Shown: positions 8,317 to 16,460 of the stretch, piece by piece | Layout: each line of letters opens with the position of its first letter | Position numbering within the stretch: the first letter of the stretch is position 1 | DNA from: a virus | Direction: 5' to 3' (one strand) | Length of the DNA stretch: 64,000 nt | Virus record (IMG/VR): IMGVR_UViG_3300043392_000054 | Span: 118,830-182,829 of that record | Translations under genes and position numbers: made by a program | Notes under the pieces: generated by a model | What the model saw: only the letters and a program-made list of their open reading frames with translations | Database searches by the model: none | What the model was told of the DNA's origin: nothing

Positions 8317-8426
8317 AATGTAACGACTTAGAAATAAGTGACGGAACAGACGCTAAGTATGAAATGGAAACGTTTGAAGCTCGTATAAAGAAGCGGATTC
8401 GACACAAACCGTACAGACGTTACATT
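8317..8426 (+). ncRNA. Structured RNA between two tRNAs
   Basis: AATGTAACG (8317-8325) pairs perfectly with CGTTACATT (8418-8426), closing a 110-nt domain. Inside are ACTTAG/CTAAGT (8326-8331/8353-8358) and GTTTG/CAAAC (8372-8376/8405-8409). ACGG (8341-8344), in the first loop, can pair with CCGT (8409-8412) outside it, which overlaps the last base of CAAAC, so the pseudoknot is only tentative. No open frame of note. Confidence 0.6.
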
Positions 8427-8440
8427 AATTTTTAAAATCC

Positions 8441-8512
8441 GGCCCTATAATTAAACGGATATAATGCGTCCCTTCTAAGGATGACTTGGGAGTTCGATTC
8501 TCTCTGGGGCTA
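8441..8512 (+). tRNA. tRNA-Arg (anticodon TCT)
   Basis: Acceptor GGCCCTA/TGGGGCT (two wobble pairs), anticodon arm CGTCC-CTTCTAA-GGATG, T-loop TTCGATT. It is the last tRNA of the operon and is followed at once by a terminator. Confidence 0.93.
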
Positions 8513-8513
8513 C

Positions 8514-8535
8514 AAAGCTCTATCATTAATGGTAG
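8514..8535 (+). terminator. Intrinsic terminator of the tRNA-Leu/tRNA-Arg operon
   Basis: The AAAGCTCTA/TAGAGCTTT hairpin is followed by a T-run starting within the last stem bases and running to about 8544. Confidence 0.8.
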
Positions 8536-8561
8536 AGCTTTTTTAATTTACCAAGTATTGT

Positions 8562-8924
8562 ATGCAACTGTTAGCTACTAAAATTGTTAAAAAAATGGAC
8601 CTTGGCTCTAACGGAAACCTATTCGGCGGAGAATTACTGGCATGGGTCGATGAAGCGGTTGCAGCATACGCAATGTTAATTCTTCAAAATAGGGAAATGG
8701 TAACTCTTAGTATTGATTCCCTTAAATTCGAAAGAGAAGTAAAAGAAGGTGCATTACTTCAAATTAATGCTGGTTTAATCAAAACAGGTACAACATCTGC
8801 AACCTTTGAAGTAGTTGTAAATACTTATGATGTAGTAGATAGTTCAATAGAAAGAGTCTTCAAAACTAATATGACATTTGTCAGAGTCATCAATGGAAAA
8901 CCCCATCCAATTAAGAAAACTTAA
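8562..8924 (+). CDS. Hotdog-fold acyl-CoA thioesterase
   Basis: The start MQLLATKIVKKMDLGSNGNLFGGELLAWVDEAVAAYA matches the hotdog family, with the LFGGxLLxWxDE motif holding the active-site Asp. Residues ~45-75 (VTLSIDSLKF, GALLQINA) match the sheet of YciA-like thioesterases. It would hydrolyse acyl-CoA esters in the cytoplasm. It stands next to thymidylate synthase. This is an uncommon phage cargo gene. The family is clear; the substrate is unknown. Confidence 0.88.
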   Translation: MQLLATKIVKKMDLGSNGNLFGGELLAWVDEAVAAYAMLILQNREMVTLSIDSLKFEREVKEGALLQINAGLIKTGTTSATFEVVVNTYDVVDSSIERVFKTNMTFVRVINGKPHPIKKT

Positions 8925-8928
8925 AGAC

Positions 8929-9015
8929 ATGAAAGATAAAATTAAAGCGATAATAGCATTTATTATAGGATTTGTTTCCTTTCAATTATTATTTCATTTA
9001 GTGATTTTAAAATAA
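8929..9015 (+). CDS. Tiny membrane protein
   Basis: A 28-residue product (MKDKIKAIIAFIIGFVS, ending HLVILK) is one hydrophobic helix flanked by Lys. It sits between thioesterase and thymidylate synthase with four- and one-base gaps, which supports real translation. Confidence 0.5.
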   Translation: MKDKIKAIIAFIIGFVSFQLLFHLVILK

Positions 9016-9016
9016 T

Positions 9017-10324
9017 ATGAATAACATAGATAAACAATACCAAGCATTATTACAAGATATTTTAGATAACGGTGTAGAAAAATCAGACCGAACAGGTACA
9101 GGAACAATTTCAGTTTTTGGTAGACAGATTCGCCATAAAATGAGTGAAGGATTTCCATTATTAACCACAAAGAAAATGGCATTCAAAACTATGGTAACTG
9201 AATTACTATGGTTTTTACGTGGTGATACTAATATTAAATTCCTATTAGATTATAATTGTCATATTTGGGACGGTGACGCATATAAGAACTATCAAACTTA
9301 TATGAATAAAAACTTAACAGAGACTAAACATTGTAAAATAATAGAAGTTTCAGAAGACGATAGTGGTATAGGTGCTAAGGGTAGACACTATACAAAAGAA
9401 GAGTTCATCAACAAAATTAAAACTGATGATATATTTGCAAAACAATGGGGAGAATTAGGCCCGGTATATGGTAAACAATGGAGAGATTATAATGGTGAAT
9501 TACGTACTGAATTAAGTACTACAAAGGGTGAAGATGGGTTCTATAAATACATAACAAAACATATTCCAGGGATAGACCAAATTCAAAATCTGATTGACGA
9601 CCTTAAAACAAATCCGGATTCAAGAAGATTGATGGTCTCGGCTTGGAATGTGGCAGCATTAAACCAAATGGTACTTCCGCCTTGTCATTATGGATTTCAA
9701 GTTTATACAAGAGAGTTGAGTTGGGAAGAGAGGTTTGAATTATTTAAGAAACAAAATAATGGTTCACATCCTTATGATAATGAAATGTTAGATGATTATA
9801 ACATCCCAACCAGAGCATTATCTTTAATGTGGAATCAACGAAGTGTAGATACATTCTTAGGATTACCTTTCAACATTGCGTCATACGGTTTATTACTTGA
9901 AATACTAGCTAAAGAAGTAAATATGGTACCTGATGAATTAATTGGTAATTTAGGAGATGTTCATTTATATAAAAATCATATTGAACAAGCTAAAGAACAA
10001 ATTGGCAGAGATTTAACTGATGAAGAGAGATACAATAAATGGTTTAATAATAATGTTGTATCTGGTATGGAAAAGTTCTTTGACCCAAATAACCTACCAA
10101 ACTTTGAAGACCCATATTATGAACCAACACCAAAAAGTAGTCGAGAACCATATCCATTACCAAGGATTGAAATTACTGAAAGAGATTGGTACCAACATGA
10201 AGCAGTTAAAGAACATTTAGGCCCAAAAACTTTTAATGAAAAGATTTTATCTTATAGACCTGATTGTTTTGAATTAATCGGATATAAATCGCATCCATCT
10301 ATTAAAGCACCTTTATCAAATTAA
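9017..10324 (+). CDS. thyA: Thymidylate synthase, enlarged
   Basis: It makes dTMP from dUMP with methylene-tetrahydrofolate. SDRTGTGT (phosphate-binding Arg), the catalytic LPPCHYGFQ, SRRLMVSAWN, FNIASYGLL and GDVHLYKNH are all present. It has 435 residues against about 264 in E. coli. The extra length is an insert at ~95-140, another around 232-262 between the catalytic Cys and RALSLMWNQRS, and a longer C-terminal section. All key residues are kept, so it should be active. It supplies thymidylate for phage DNA. Confidence 0.95.
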   Translation: MNNIDKQYQALLQDILDNGVEKSDRTGTGTISVFGRQIRHKMSEGFPLLTTKKMAFKTMVTELLWFLRGDTNIKFLLDYNCHIWDGDAYKNYQTYMNKNLTETKHCKIIEVSEDDSGIGAKGRHYTKEEFINKIKTDDIFAKQWGELGPVYGKQWRDYNGELRTELSTTKGEDGFYKYITKHIPGIDQIQNLIDDLKTNPDSRRLMVSAWNVAALNQMVLPPCHYGFQVYTRELSWEERFELFKKQNNGSHPYDNEMLDDYNIPTRALSLMWNQRSVDTFLGLPFNIASYGLLLEILAKEVNMVPDELIGNLGDVHLYKNHIEQAKEQIGRDLTDEERYNKWFNNNVVSGMEKFFDPNNLPNFEDPYYEPTPKSSREPYPLPRIEITERDWYQHEAVKEHLGPKTFNEKILSYRPDCFELIGYKSHPSIKAPLSN

Positions 10325-10335
10325 ATAAATTAATT

Positions 10336-10437
10336 ATGGAATATAAAATAATTGTGGTAGTAGGTATATTTGCTATACTTGCAGTATTACATAAATTATC
10401 AAATAGAAATTATCGAAATCCGCACAATAGAAAATAA
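10336..10437 (+). CDS. Tiny membrane protein
   Basis: A 33-residue product with a hydrophobic helix (IIVVVGIFAILAVL) and a basic, Asn-rich tail. It follows thyA by 11 bases and precedes a strong terminator. Function unknown. Confidence 0.5.
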   Translation: MEYKIIVVVGIFAILAVLHKLSNRNYRNPHNRK

Positions 10438-10453
10438 TACACGATATTAATAA

Positions 10454-10487
10454 AGTTATATAACTTAAATTATATAACTTTTTTATT
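10454..10487 (+). terminator. Strong hairpin terminator
   Basis: AAGTTATATAA and TTATATAACTT form a perfect 11-base inverted repeat with a short loop followed by T residues. It sits directly before the ATG at 10489, so it may also occlude that start. Confidence 0.65.
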
Positions 10488-10488
10488 A

Positions 10489-11079
10489 ATGGAATTATTA
10501 GATTCAACTATTTTATTATTTAAGCGTAAAGCTTCTGATAAAGTATTAAAGGAATTAGACCAATATTTTAAAGATGTTTTAATTATAAGAGATGAATTGT
10601 CAGTTGAATTAACTGATAAATCTCTAGACTTAATTAACGATTTCATTCAAAAAAATGTTAAGAACGATGTGCTTAATTATTTTGTAGAATTAAACCATCC
10701 AGATAGACCTGACCTAAAGGCATATTCTGCAGTTGCACATATCGACTTAGAGCATTATAAAAAAACAAAAGAATTTAGAAGTCTTTTAAAATTATCAAAT
10801 AATTTTAAATTAGAATCCGGTAATGCAGTCCTTACTCACAGAGGAACTGTAATTTATGATGGTAATTTACTAAGATGGAAAGGAACCTTAAATAAATTTA
10901 CGGTTTTAATAGGACTTAGTGAAGAACATGAACACGTTTCATATATTAAATTTCCAATTCAAGGTGTTTCAGTTCAATTAAATAGAGGCGATATATTAAT
11001 TGCACCAGCTGGTATCACGCATCCTTTTACAGTGACAGATATAATTAATGGTAAATTCAAATTCATTGACTGTTTATGA
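10489..11079 (+). CDS. Oxygenase/cupin-like protein, cassette copy A
   Basis: The C-terminal half (VLIGLSEEHEHVSYIKFP then RGDILIAPAGITHPF and GKFKFI) looks like the end of a double-stranded beta-helix, as in 2-oxoglutarate/Fe(II) oxygenases: a distal His in ITHPF and a hydrophobic last strand. The first metal ligands are not certain. It is a clear paralogue of 14395. Its stop overlaps the SGNH-like gene at 11076, an arrangement repeated at 14395/14985. A hydroxylation or sugar-modifying role is only a guess. Confidence 0.65.
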   Translation: MELLDSTILLFKRKASDKVLKELDQYFKDVLIIRDELSVELTDKSLDLINDFIQKNVKNDVLNYFVELNHPDRPDLKAYSAVAHIDLEHYKKTKEFRSLLKLSNNFKLESGNAVLTHRGTVIYDGNLLRWKGTLNKFTVLIGLSEEHEHVSYIKFPIQGVSVQLNRGDILIAPAGITHPFTVTDIINGKFKFIDCL

Positions 11080-11819
11080 TTTATTCATTTGGTTGCTCTT
11101 TTAGTACGAATTATATGGTTCCATTAGAAAATTTTTGGCTAAATATTTTAGCTAAAGAGATAGGTCATGAATATGAATCATGGGGCAATGGAGGCACAGA
11201 AATGCATGAAGCTTTCCATAGATTAACCTGGTCTATGCGAGATTTTAAAAAGGGCGATATTATCATTTATCAATTTACAGAGCATCATAGAATAGGGCTA
11301 AGACATAATAATTATTATATTTCAACGTCAAGTTTAAAGCATAAAACCGCTAAAGAGGTATTAGATGCAATTCATTTTTTAAGAGAAACTGTTAATATAA
11401 ATAAAACAGATGAAGAATATTTAACCTTATTAGAATTCTCAAATACTTGGATGGATGGTCAAATGTTTTGGAATTATTGGAGAGTTTGGAATTTATTAAA
11501 ATATCTAGAAGATAAAATAGGTATTAAATTTATCTTATTATTTTTAGACCAAACTTGGGCAAATGTAATTCCAAAAGAACATTATACAAATATTCCTATC
11601 TTTAAAATACCTAATAATATTCAAACCGATAAATGGTCTTCTTCACCAGATACTAATATAGCGTTAGACCTATTTTGCTCTGAAAATAAATGGGCTATAA
11701 AAGATGACCTTAAATATAAAAACCATCCAAATTGGCATATAGGAGATGGACATCCTGGAGACCTAGGCCATCTTGGAATCGCAAATACATTAATCAAACA
11801 TATTAATGAAAACAATTAA
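11076..11819 (+). CDS. SGNH/GDSL-like hydrolase, cassette copy A
   Basis: The start IYSFGCSFST fits SGNH block I with a Ser near residue 6-9; NGGTEMHEAFHR gives a block II/III-like Gly/Asn region; and DGHPGDLGHLG near the end gives the Asp-x-x-His pair of block V. Such enzymes add or remove O-acyl groups on carbohydrates. It is closely similar to 14985. It precedes another SGNH-like protein (11806) and a carbamoyltransferase (12609). Confidence 0.72.
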   Translation: MIYSFGCSFSTNYMVPLENFWLNILAKEIGHEYESWGNGGTEMHEAFHRLTWSMRDFKKGDIIIYQFTEHHRIGLRHNNYYISTSSLKHKTAKEVLDAIHFLRETVNINKTDEEYLTLLEFSNTWMDGQMFWNYWRVWNLLKYLEDKIGIKFILLFLDQTWANVIPKEHYTNIPIFKIPNNIQTDKWSSSPDTNIALDLFCSENKWAIKDDLKYKNHPNWHIGDGHPGDLGHLGIANTLIKHINENN

Positions 11820-12612
11820 AAACATTGTAATAATCGGTACTTCATTTACAGCTGGAGGTGGATTTGAAGAAACAAATCCTAATAGAAAAATATTAGGAAA
11901 ATATGAGTCTATTCCAGATAGAATGGAAGATTGTGCATGGCCAGCGTTTCTTAAAAAGAATTTAAATGGTATTAATGTTTATAATTTAGCAATTCCTGGC
12001 TCGGGTGTAGATTATTTAATTAGAACTGTAAATGAATGGATTGATAAAAATCCTTTGATTTATAAAGATACTTTATTTCTATTAGAAGTTTCAGGTTATG
12101 GTAGATTAGAATTATGGTCAAACGAATATCAAAGACATTTAGTTTGTAATTGGGACTATGGTGTTAGAAATGAAAAATTTTATGCAACTTTACATACTGG
12201 CAATTATTGGAAAGACCCGATTGATTTAGCAGCTAAAATAGAAGAAAATAATCCATTAGTTGAAAAATGGTTAAATACATTTGCAGACCCAAGTATGCTA
12301 GTTGAACAGGTTCAAGAGCGCATGTTTAATTTTTTATGTAGATTAAATTATATGGGTTTGGAATTTAAAATATTTTCAGAAGGTTTTTGCAATCCATTTT
12401 TAGATGAAGACCCGTTAGTACAAGATAATTGTCTAAAATTAAATAGTAGTAAAGGAGAATATAGGTCTATACATCACTATTTAATAGATACAAAATTACA
12501 GATAAAGGATTTTACAAATGGTGAATGTGACGATTTCCATGGTACTTTACAAGCTAATAGAATTATAGCAGAGCAATATTACGCCCAGCTAAAAGCTATA
12601 TATAATATATGA
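11806..12612 (+). CDS. SGNH-like hydrolase, divergent
   Basis: VIIGTSFTAGGGF (block I), NLAIPGSGVDY (block II/III) and CDDFHGTLQANR near the end (Asp..His) match an SGNH fold. It overlaps the genes on both sides, so it is translated with the carbamoyltransferase. It is only distantly similar to 11076 and 14985. Target unknown, presumably a glycan. Confidence 0.65.
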   Translation: MKTIKNIVIIGTSFTAGGGFEETNPNRKILGKYESIPDRMEDCAWPAFLKKNLNGINVYNLAIPGSGVDYLIRTVNEWIDKNPLIYKDTLFLLEVSGYGRLELWSNEYQRHLVCNWDYGVRNEKFYATLHTGNYWKDPIDLAAKIEENNPLVEKWLNTFADPSMLVEQVQERMFNFLCRLNYMGLEFKIFSEGFCNPFLDEDPLVQDNCLKLNSSKGEYRSIHHYLIDTKLQIKDFTNGECDDFHGTLQANRIIAEQYYAQLKAIYNI

Positions 12613-14276
12613 TACAGTTAGGTATTTCAGCTTTTTATCACGATTCTTCAGCCTGCATCGTTAAAGATGGAGTAGTTCTTGCTGCAGTTGAAGAAGAGCG
12701 CTTTACTGGTATTAAGCACGATGATTCTTTTCCAACGCAATCTATTAATTGGCTTTTTGATTATTGTAAATTAACATTACAAGATATTGACCAAGTATGT
12801 TGGTATGAAAAGCCAAAAATCAAACAAAATAGAGTTTATTCAATTTTTAATAAGCACTATTTTAAAACTCTATGGAATAGAATTAAATTTCATCATAGAA
12901 ATAGAACAGAAGGCAATATACCTGTTTTATTATTAAATAAATTAGGTTATATGGGACCTATTAAATATACAACACACCATAAATCTCATGCAGCCTTTTC
13001 ATTTTATACCTCTCCATATAAAGAAGCTGTTGTAGTTTCAATTGATGGAGTTGGAGAATGGGAAACAGTTTCAGTTTATCATGGTAAAAGAAATAAGTTA
13101 ACTAGAGTTTCAAACTCAGTATTTCCTAATTCGTTAGGAATGTTATATTCTACTATTACAGCTTTTTTAGGATTTAAACCTAATGAAGGCGAATATAAAG
13201 TAATGGGTTTAGCACCTTATGGGAATCCTAATAAGTACTATGATATTTTAATGAGTGTAATTGAAATTTTACCAAAGGGTAATTTCAAAATACAACAAGA
13301 TTATTTTACTTGGGAATATTCTGATAAGATAATGTTTAATCATAATTTGTGTGAGCTTTTGCAGTTATCTCCAAGATTAAATGGTCAAGAATTAACACAA
13401 GACCATAAAGATTTAGCTGCTGCAATCCAAAGGGTATATGAAACTGTATTTATGCATATTTTAGAATGGGCTAAAAAAGAAACTGGAGCTACTAATTTAT
13501 GTTTAGGCGGAGGTTGTGCCTATAATGGAGTTGCAAATAATAAAGCTTATTCTTTATTTGATAGTATTTGGATTCCATTTTCTCCATCTGATTCAGGCTC
13601 AGCTATTGGAACTTGTTTAAATCATTGTAAAAAAATAAGCAGAGAAAATACCTCGCCATATTTAGGCCCTGAAATAGAAAATGCAGAATTAAAAAAAGCT
13701 ATTGATAAATTTAAAGACTTAATAAAGGTAGAAGAAAACATTTCTCAAAAGATAATAGAAAAAGCAGCGTATGATATTGCAAATGGATTTGTAATAGGTT
13801 GGTGTCAAGGCCAAATGGAATTTGGAGCTAGAGCTCTTGGTAATAGGTCTATTCTAGCTTCTCCTAAATTTAAATATATGAAAAATACTTTAAATAAAGT
13901 AATTAAAAAAAGAGAAGGATTTAGACCATTTGCGCCAACTTGTATAGAATCAAAGGCGAATACTTTTTTTAAAATAGAAGAGCCTATTCCATACATGAAT
14001 CAAGTGGTAGAAGTTAGACCTGAATTTAATTTACCAGCTATTACGCATATTGATGGGAGTGCAAGGGTTCAAACTATAACAAAATCACAAAATTCAAAAT
14101 ACTATAATTTATTACTAAAGGTTGAAGAATTAACAGGTTATCCTATAGTTTTAAATACATCATTTAATTTTAAAGACCAAACCATAACTATGACAGCTGA
14201 GCAAGCAATAGAAAGATTTTTAGATTGTGAAATGCATTCATTAGTTATTAATAATACTTATATAACTAAAAAATGA
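12609..14276 (+). CDS. O-carbamoyltransferase (NodU/TobZ family)
   Basis: The N-terminal Kae1-like domain begins LGISAFYHDSSACIV and continues EEERFTGIKHD, HHKSHAAFSFY, VSIDGVGEWET and EYKVMGLAPYG (metal and nucleotide site). The C-terminal YrdC-like domain has GWCQGQMEFGARALGNRS and REGFRPFAPT. The full length of 555 residues equals the family. It would transfer carbamoyl from carbamoyl phosphate, via carbamoyl-adenylate, to a sugar hydroxyl. It is flanked by two copies of an oxygenase-like/SGNH cassette. Confidence 0.92.
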   Translation: MIQLGISAFYHDSSACIVKDGVVLAAVEEERFTGIKHDDSFPTQSINWLFDYCKLTLQDIDQVCWYEKPKIKQNRVYSIFNKHYFKTLWNRIKFHHRNRTEGNIPVLLLNKLGYMGPIKYTTHHKSHAAFSFYTSPYKEAVVVSIDGVGEWETVSVYHGKRNKLTRVSNSVFPNSLGMLYSTITAFLGFKPNEGEYKVMGLAPYGNPNKYYDILMSVIEILPKGNFKIQQDYFTWEYSDKIMFNHNLCELLQLSPRLNGQELTQDHKDLAAAIQRVYETVFMHILEWAKKETGATNLCLGGGCAYNGVANNKAYSLFDSIWIPFSPSDSGSAIGTCLNHCKKISRENTSPYLGPEIENAELKKAIDKFKDLIKVEENISQKIIEKAAYDIANGFVIGWCQGQMEFGARALGNRSILASPKFKYMKNTLNKVIKKREGFRPFAPTCIESKANTFFKIEEPIPYMNQVVEVRPEFNLPAITHIDGSARVQTITKSQNSKYYNLLLKVEELTGYPIVLNTSFNFKDQTITMTAEQAIERFLDCEMHSLVINNTYITKK

Positions 14277-14395
14277 TAAACAAACTTATAAATTGGGTAA
14301 AAGCTAAATTAGCTGAAAGAAAAAAGAAGGCAGCTTTTAAAAAAGCTATGGACAAATATAAAAAGCAAGACCCATTTAATTATAAAAATTTCTAA
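14273..14395 (+). CDS. Tiny basic protein
   Basis: A 40-residue, Lys/Ala-rich helical product (MINKLINWVKAKLAERKKKA). It overlaps the stop of the carbamoyltransferase (ATGA) and the start of 14395 (TAATG), which supports coupled translation. Function unknown. Confidence 0.55.
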   Translation: MINKLINWVKAKLAERKKKAAFKKAMDKYKKQDPFNYKNF

Positions 14396-14988
14396 TGGAA
14401 CTTTTAAGTGATTCTATTCTCTTTTTTAAAAACATTGTACCCTCAAAATTACTTAATGAGTTAGATACCTATTTTGATAATTGTCAAATAGATGAACACC
14501 TATTTGAAGTAAATGGAACAGATGAAACTAATGCTAAAATCGATTTATTTTTACAAAAAGAAATAATTCCGAATATACTGCAATATTTTTTACATCTTAA
14601 ACATCCTAAACGAGATGACCTAAATGATTTTTCATGGTCTTATTATTTAGATAGGGAATTGTATAATAAAACCGGTAAAATGGAACATTTTATCGAAAGA
14701 TACATGAATATCAAGGTTAATACAACTTGTTTTAGATTAGTTCATCGAAATAATAGTACATACGATGGAAATTTTATAAAATATATGGGTAATATGAATA
14801 ATTTTACTTTCATATTAGGTTTATCAAAAGATAACGAGCATGATTCTAATCTTATATTTCCTATTCAAAGTGTAAATGTTAAATTAAATAGAGGAGACAT
14901 ATTAATAGTTCCAGCTGGTATTACACATCCCTATGGTATAAATTATATTGTTAATGGAAAATTTAAATTTGTTGAAACTATACAATGA
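14395..14988 (+). CDS. Oxygenase/cupin-like protein, cassette copy B
   Basis: It is a paralogue of 10489 over its whole length: same start (MELLSDSILFFK against MELLDSTILLFK), same LKHPKRDDL against LNHPDRPDL, and the same C-terminal RGDILIVPAGITHPY and NGKFKF. The shared ITHP, RGDILI and GL-S-x-(D/E)-x-EH positions are the likely functional residues. Like copy A it overlaps an SGNH-like gene. Confidence 0.65.
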   Translation: MELLSDSILFFKNIVPSKLLNELDTYFDNCQIDEHLFEVNGTDETNAKIDLFLQKEIIPNILQYFLHLKHPKRDDLNDFSWSYYLDRELYNKTGKMEHFIERYMNIKVNTTCFRLVHRNNSTYDGNFIKYMGNMNNFTFILGLSKDNEHDSNLIFPIQSVNVKLNRGDILIVPAGITHPYGINYIVNGKFKFVETIQ

Positions 14989-15767
14989 GAGGAAAAATAT
15001 ATTCGTTTGGTTGTTCTTTTAGTACAAAGCAATTATTGCCAAAAAAATTATTTTGGTTAGACATATTAGCTAATAAGTATGGCGTAAAATACGAACAATG
15101 GGGCCATGGAGGCTCTGAATATCAAGAAGCTTTTCATAGATTAACTGGAGCCATGAAAGATTTTAAGAAAGATGACTTAATTATTTTTCAGTTTACAGAC
15201 CATAATAGAATAGGCTTTAATTATCATAATCACTATAATACAACAGCAACGTTAAATGACCACGAGACTGATAAAATGCTCAATAAATTTAAAGCTGCTA
15301 GAGAAATAATTAGGTTTAATAAATCTGATGAAGATTATTTAAATCTATTTGAATTTGCAAATACTTGGGCAGATGGTCAAATATTCTATCATTATTGGAA
15401 GGTTTGGAATCTTTTATCTTATTTAAAAGATACAATTGGTATAGATTTTATTCTTCTTTTTTTAGACCAAACATGGATTAATACTATTCATGATTCTCAT
15501 TATAAACATATACCTATTTTTAAAACTCTTGAAAGGTCTTATTATGATAAAGCTATTAATACTAATGCAGATAAAAATATTTCATTAGCACATTTTTGTA
15601 GAATGGATGGTTATGCAGTAGGTCATGAGCTTAAATGGAAAGATATACCGGGTTGGCATCCAGAGGATGGTCATCCAGGAGAATTAGGCAACCAAAAAAT
15701 GGTAGAAGTAATTATGGAGCACATCAATACTAATTGGGATGAAACAAATCCATGGGTTTTAATATAA
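14985..15767 (+). CDS. SGNH/GDSL-like hydrolase, cassette copy B
   Basis: A paralogue of 11076: IYSFGCSFST, WGHGGSEYQEAFHRLTGAM, FEFANTWADGQIF, LLFLDQTW and DGHPGELGN occupy the same order. Ser in block I and Asp/His in DGHPGELGN would give the catalytic set. The C-terminus is slightly longer. The pair B was probably produced by duplication of pair A. Confidence 0.7.
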   Translation: MRGKIYSFGCSFSTKQLLPKKLFWLDILANKYGVKYEQWGHGGSEYQEAFHRLTGAMKDFKKDDLIIFQFTDHNRIGFNYHNHYNTTATLNDHETDKMLNKFKAAREIIRFNKSDEDYLNLFEFANTWADGQIFYHYWKVWNLLSYLKDTIGIDFILLFLDQTWINTIHDSHYKHIPIFKTLERSYYDKAINTNADKNISLAHFCRMDGYAVGHELKWKDIPGWHPEDGHPGELGNQKMVEVIMEHINTNWDETNPWVLI

Positions 15768-15785
15768 ATTAAAACAATATACTAA

Positions 15786-16205
15786 ATGAAACATAAAATA
15801 TTAAAGTGGTTAATTGGTGATGAATTTGAATTGGTTCCTAAAAAACAACCTATTGCATTAGGAATTAAAAGTAAAAAGGAATTAATAGAAGAATGTTTAG
15901 AAAATATTGATTTTACAGATATTCGTGAAGCAATGGTTTTATTAGAATGGACATGGATAGATTCTAGAACACCACCTTCAGTTGAAGAACTAAGAGAAGC
16001 TGCAGAAGAAAGATTATATTCTGCATGCTCAGTTGCTTTTGACCCTGAATATAATGGAGAAAAAGATGGAGATAAAATAATAGGACCATTTATGTCTTCA
16101 TGTGGGGGTTTTAGAGCTGAAGCATATTTAGATAAAACATTTAGCCATATTGAAGCTGTAAGATTAGCATTTGAATTAGCTGAATGGCAAGCAGAACAAG
16201 ATTAA
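15786..16205 (+). CDS. Hypothetical protein, 139 aa
   Basis: A soluble protein with a basic start (MKHKILKWLIGDEFELVPKK), a Glu/Trp-rich middle (MVLLEWTWIDSRTPPSVEEL) and a CGGFRAEAY stretch, a pattern common in phage proteins of unknown role. No catalytic motif recognised. Confidence 0.7.
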   Translation: MKHKILKWLIGDEFELVPKKQPIALGIKSKKELIEECLENIDFTDIREAMVLLEWTWIDSRTPPSVEELREAAEERLYSACSVAFDPEYNGEKDGDKIIGPFMSSCGGFRAEAYLDKTFSHIEAVRLAFELAEWQAEQD

Positions 16206-16211
16206 TATAAA

Positions 16212-16460
16212 ATGGATTCAACACCTGAAGAAAGAAGATGTCTTAAATTAAAAGACTTGAAGCAGTGGCTTAATATGCTACCGAATGAATTTTTAGAATA
16301 TGACCTAGTTACAGCTAATAATGGTATTTTAGCAACTGGAGTGCATGTATATGAAAAAGAATTTAATATTAGAGGCTTTGATATTGATGAAGCATATAAA
16401 CAAATTCTATTTCTACATGCAATTGATGAAAGTAAAAGGTCAAATAAAATAATCACATAA
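16212..16460 (+). CDS. Small hypothetical protein
   Basis: An 82-residue soluble protein beginning MDSTPEERRCLKLKDLKQWL. It abuts the glycosyltransferase gene (shared base at 16460). No motif recognised. Confidence 0.65.
   Translation: MDSTPEERRCLKLKDLKQWLNMLPNEFLEYDLVTANNGILATGVHVYEKEFNIRGFDIDEAYKQILFLHAIDESKRSNKIIT

Noticed and set aside
16202-16456. Minus-strand frame opposite the gene at 16212
   Set aside because: It is the reverse of an AT-rich coding region that has an in-phase start next to its neighbours; no promoter or leader supports it.
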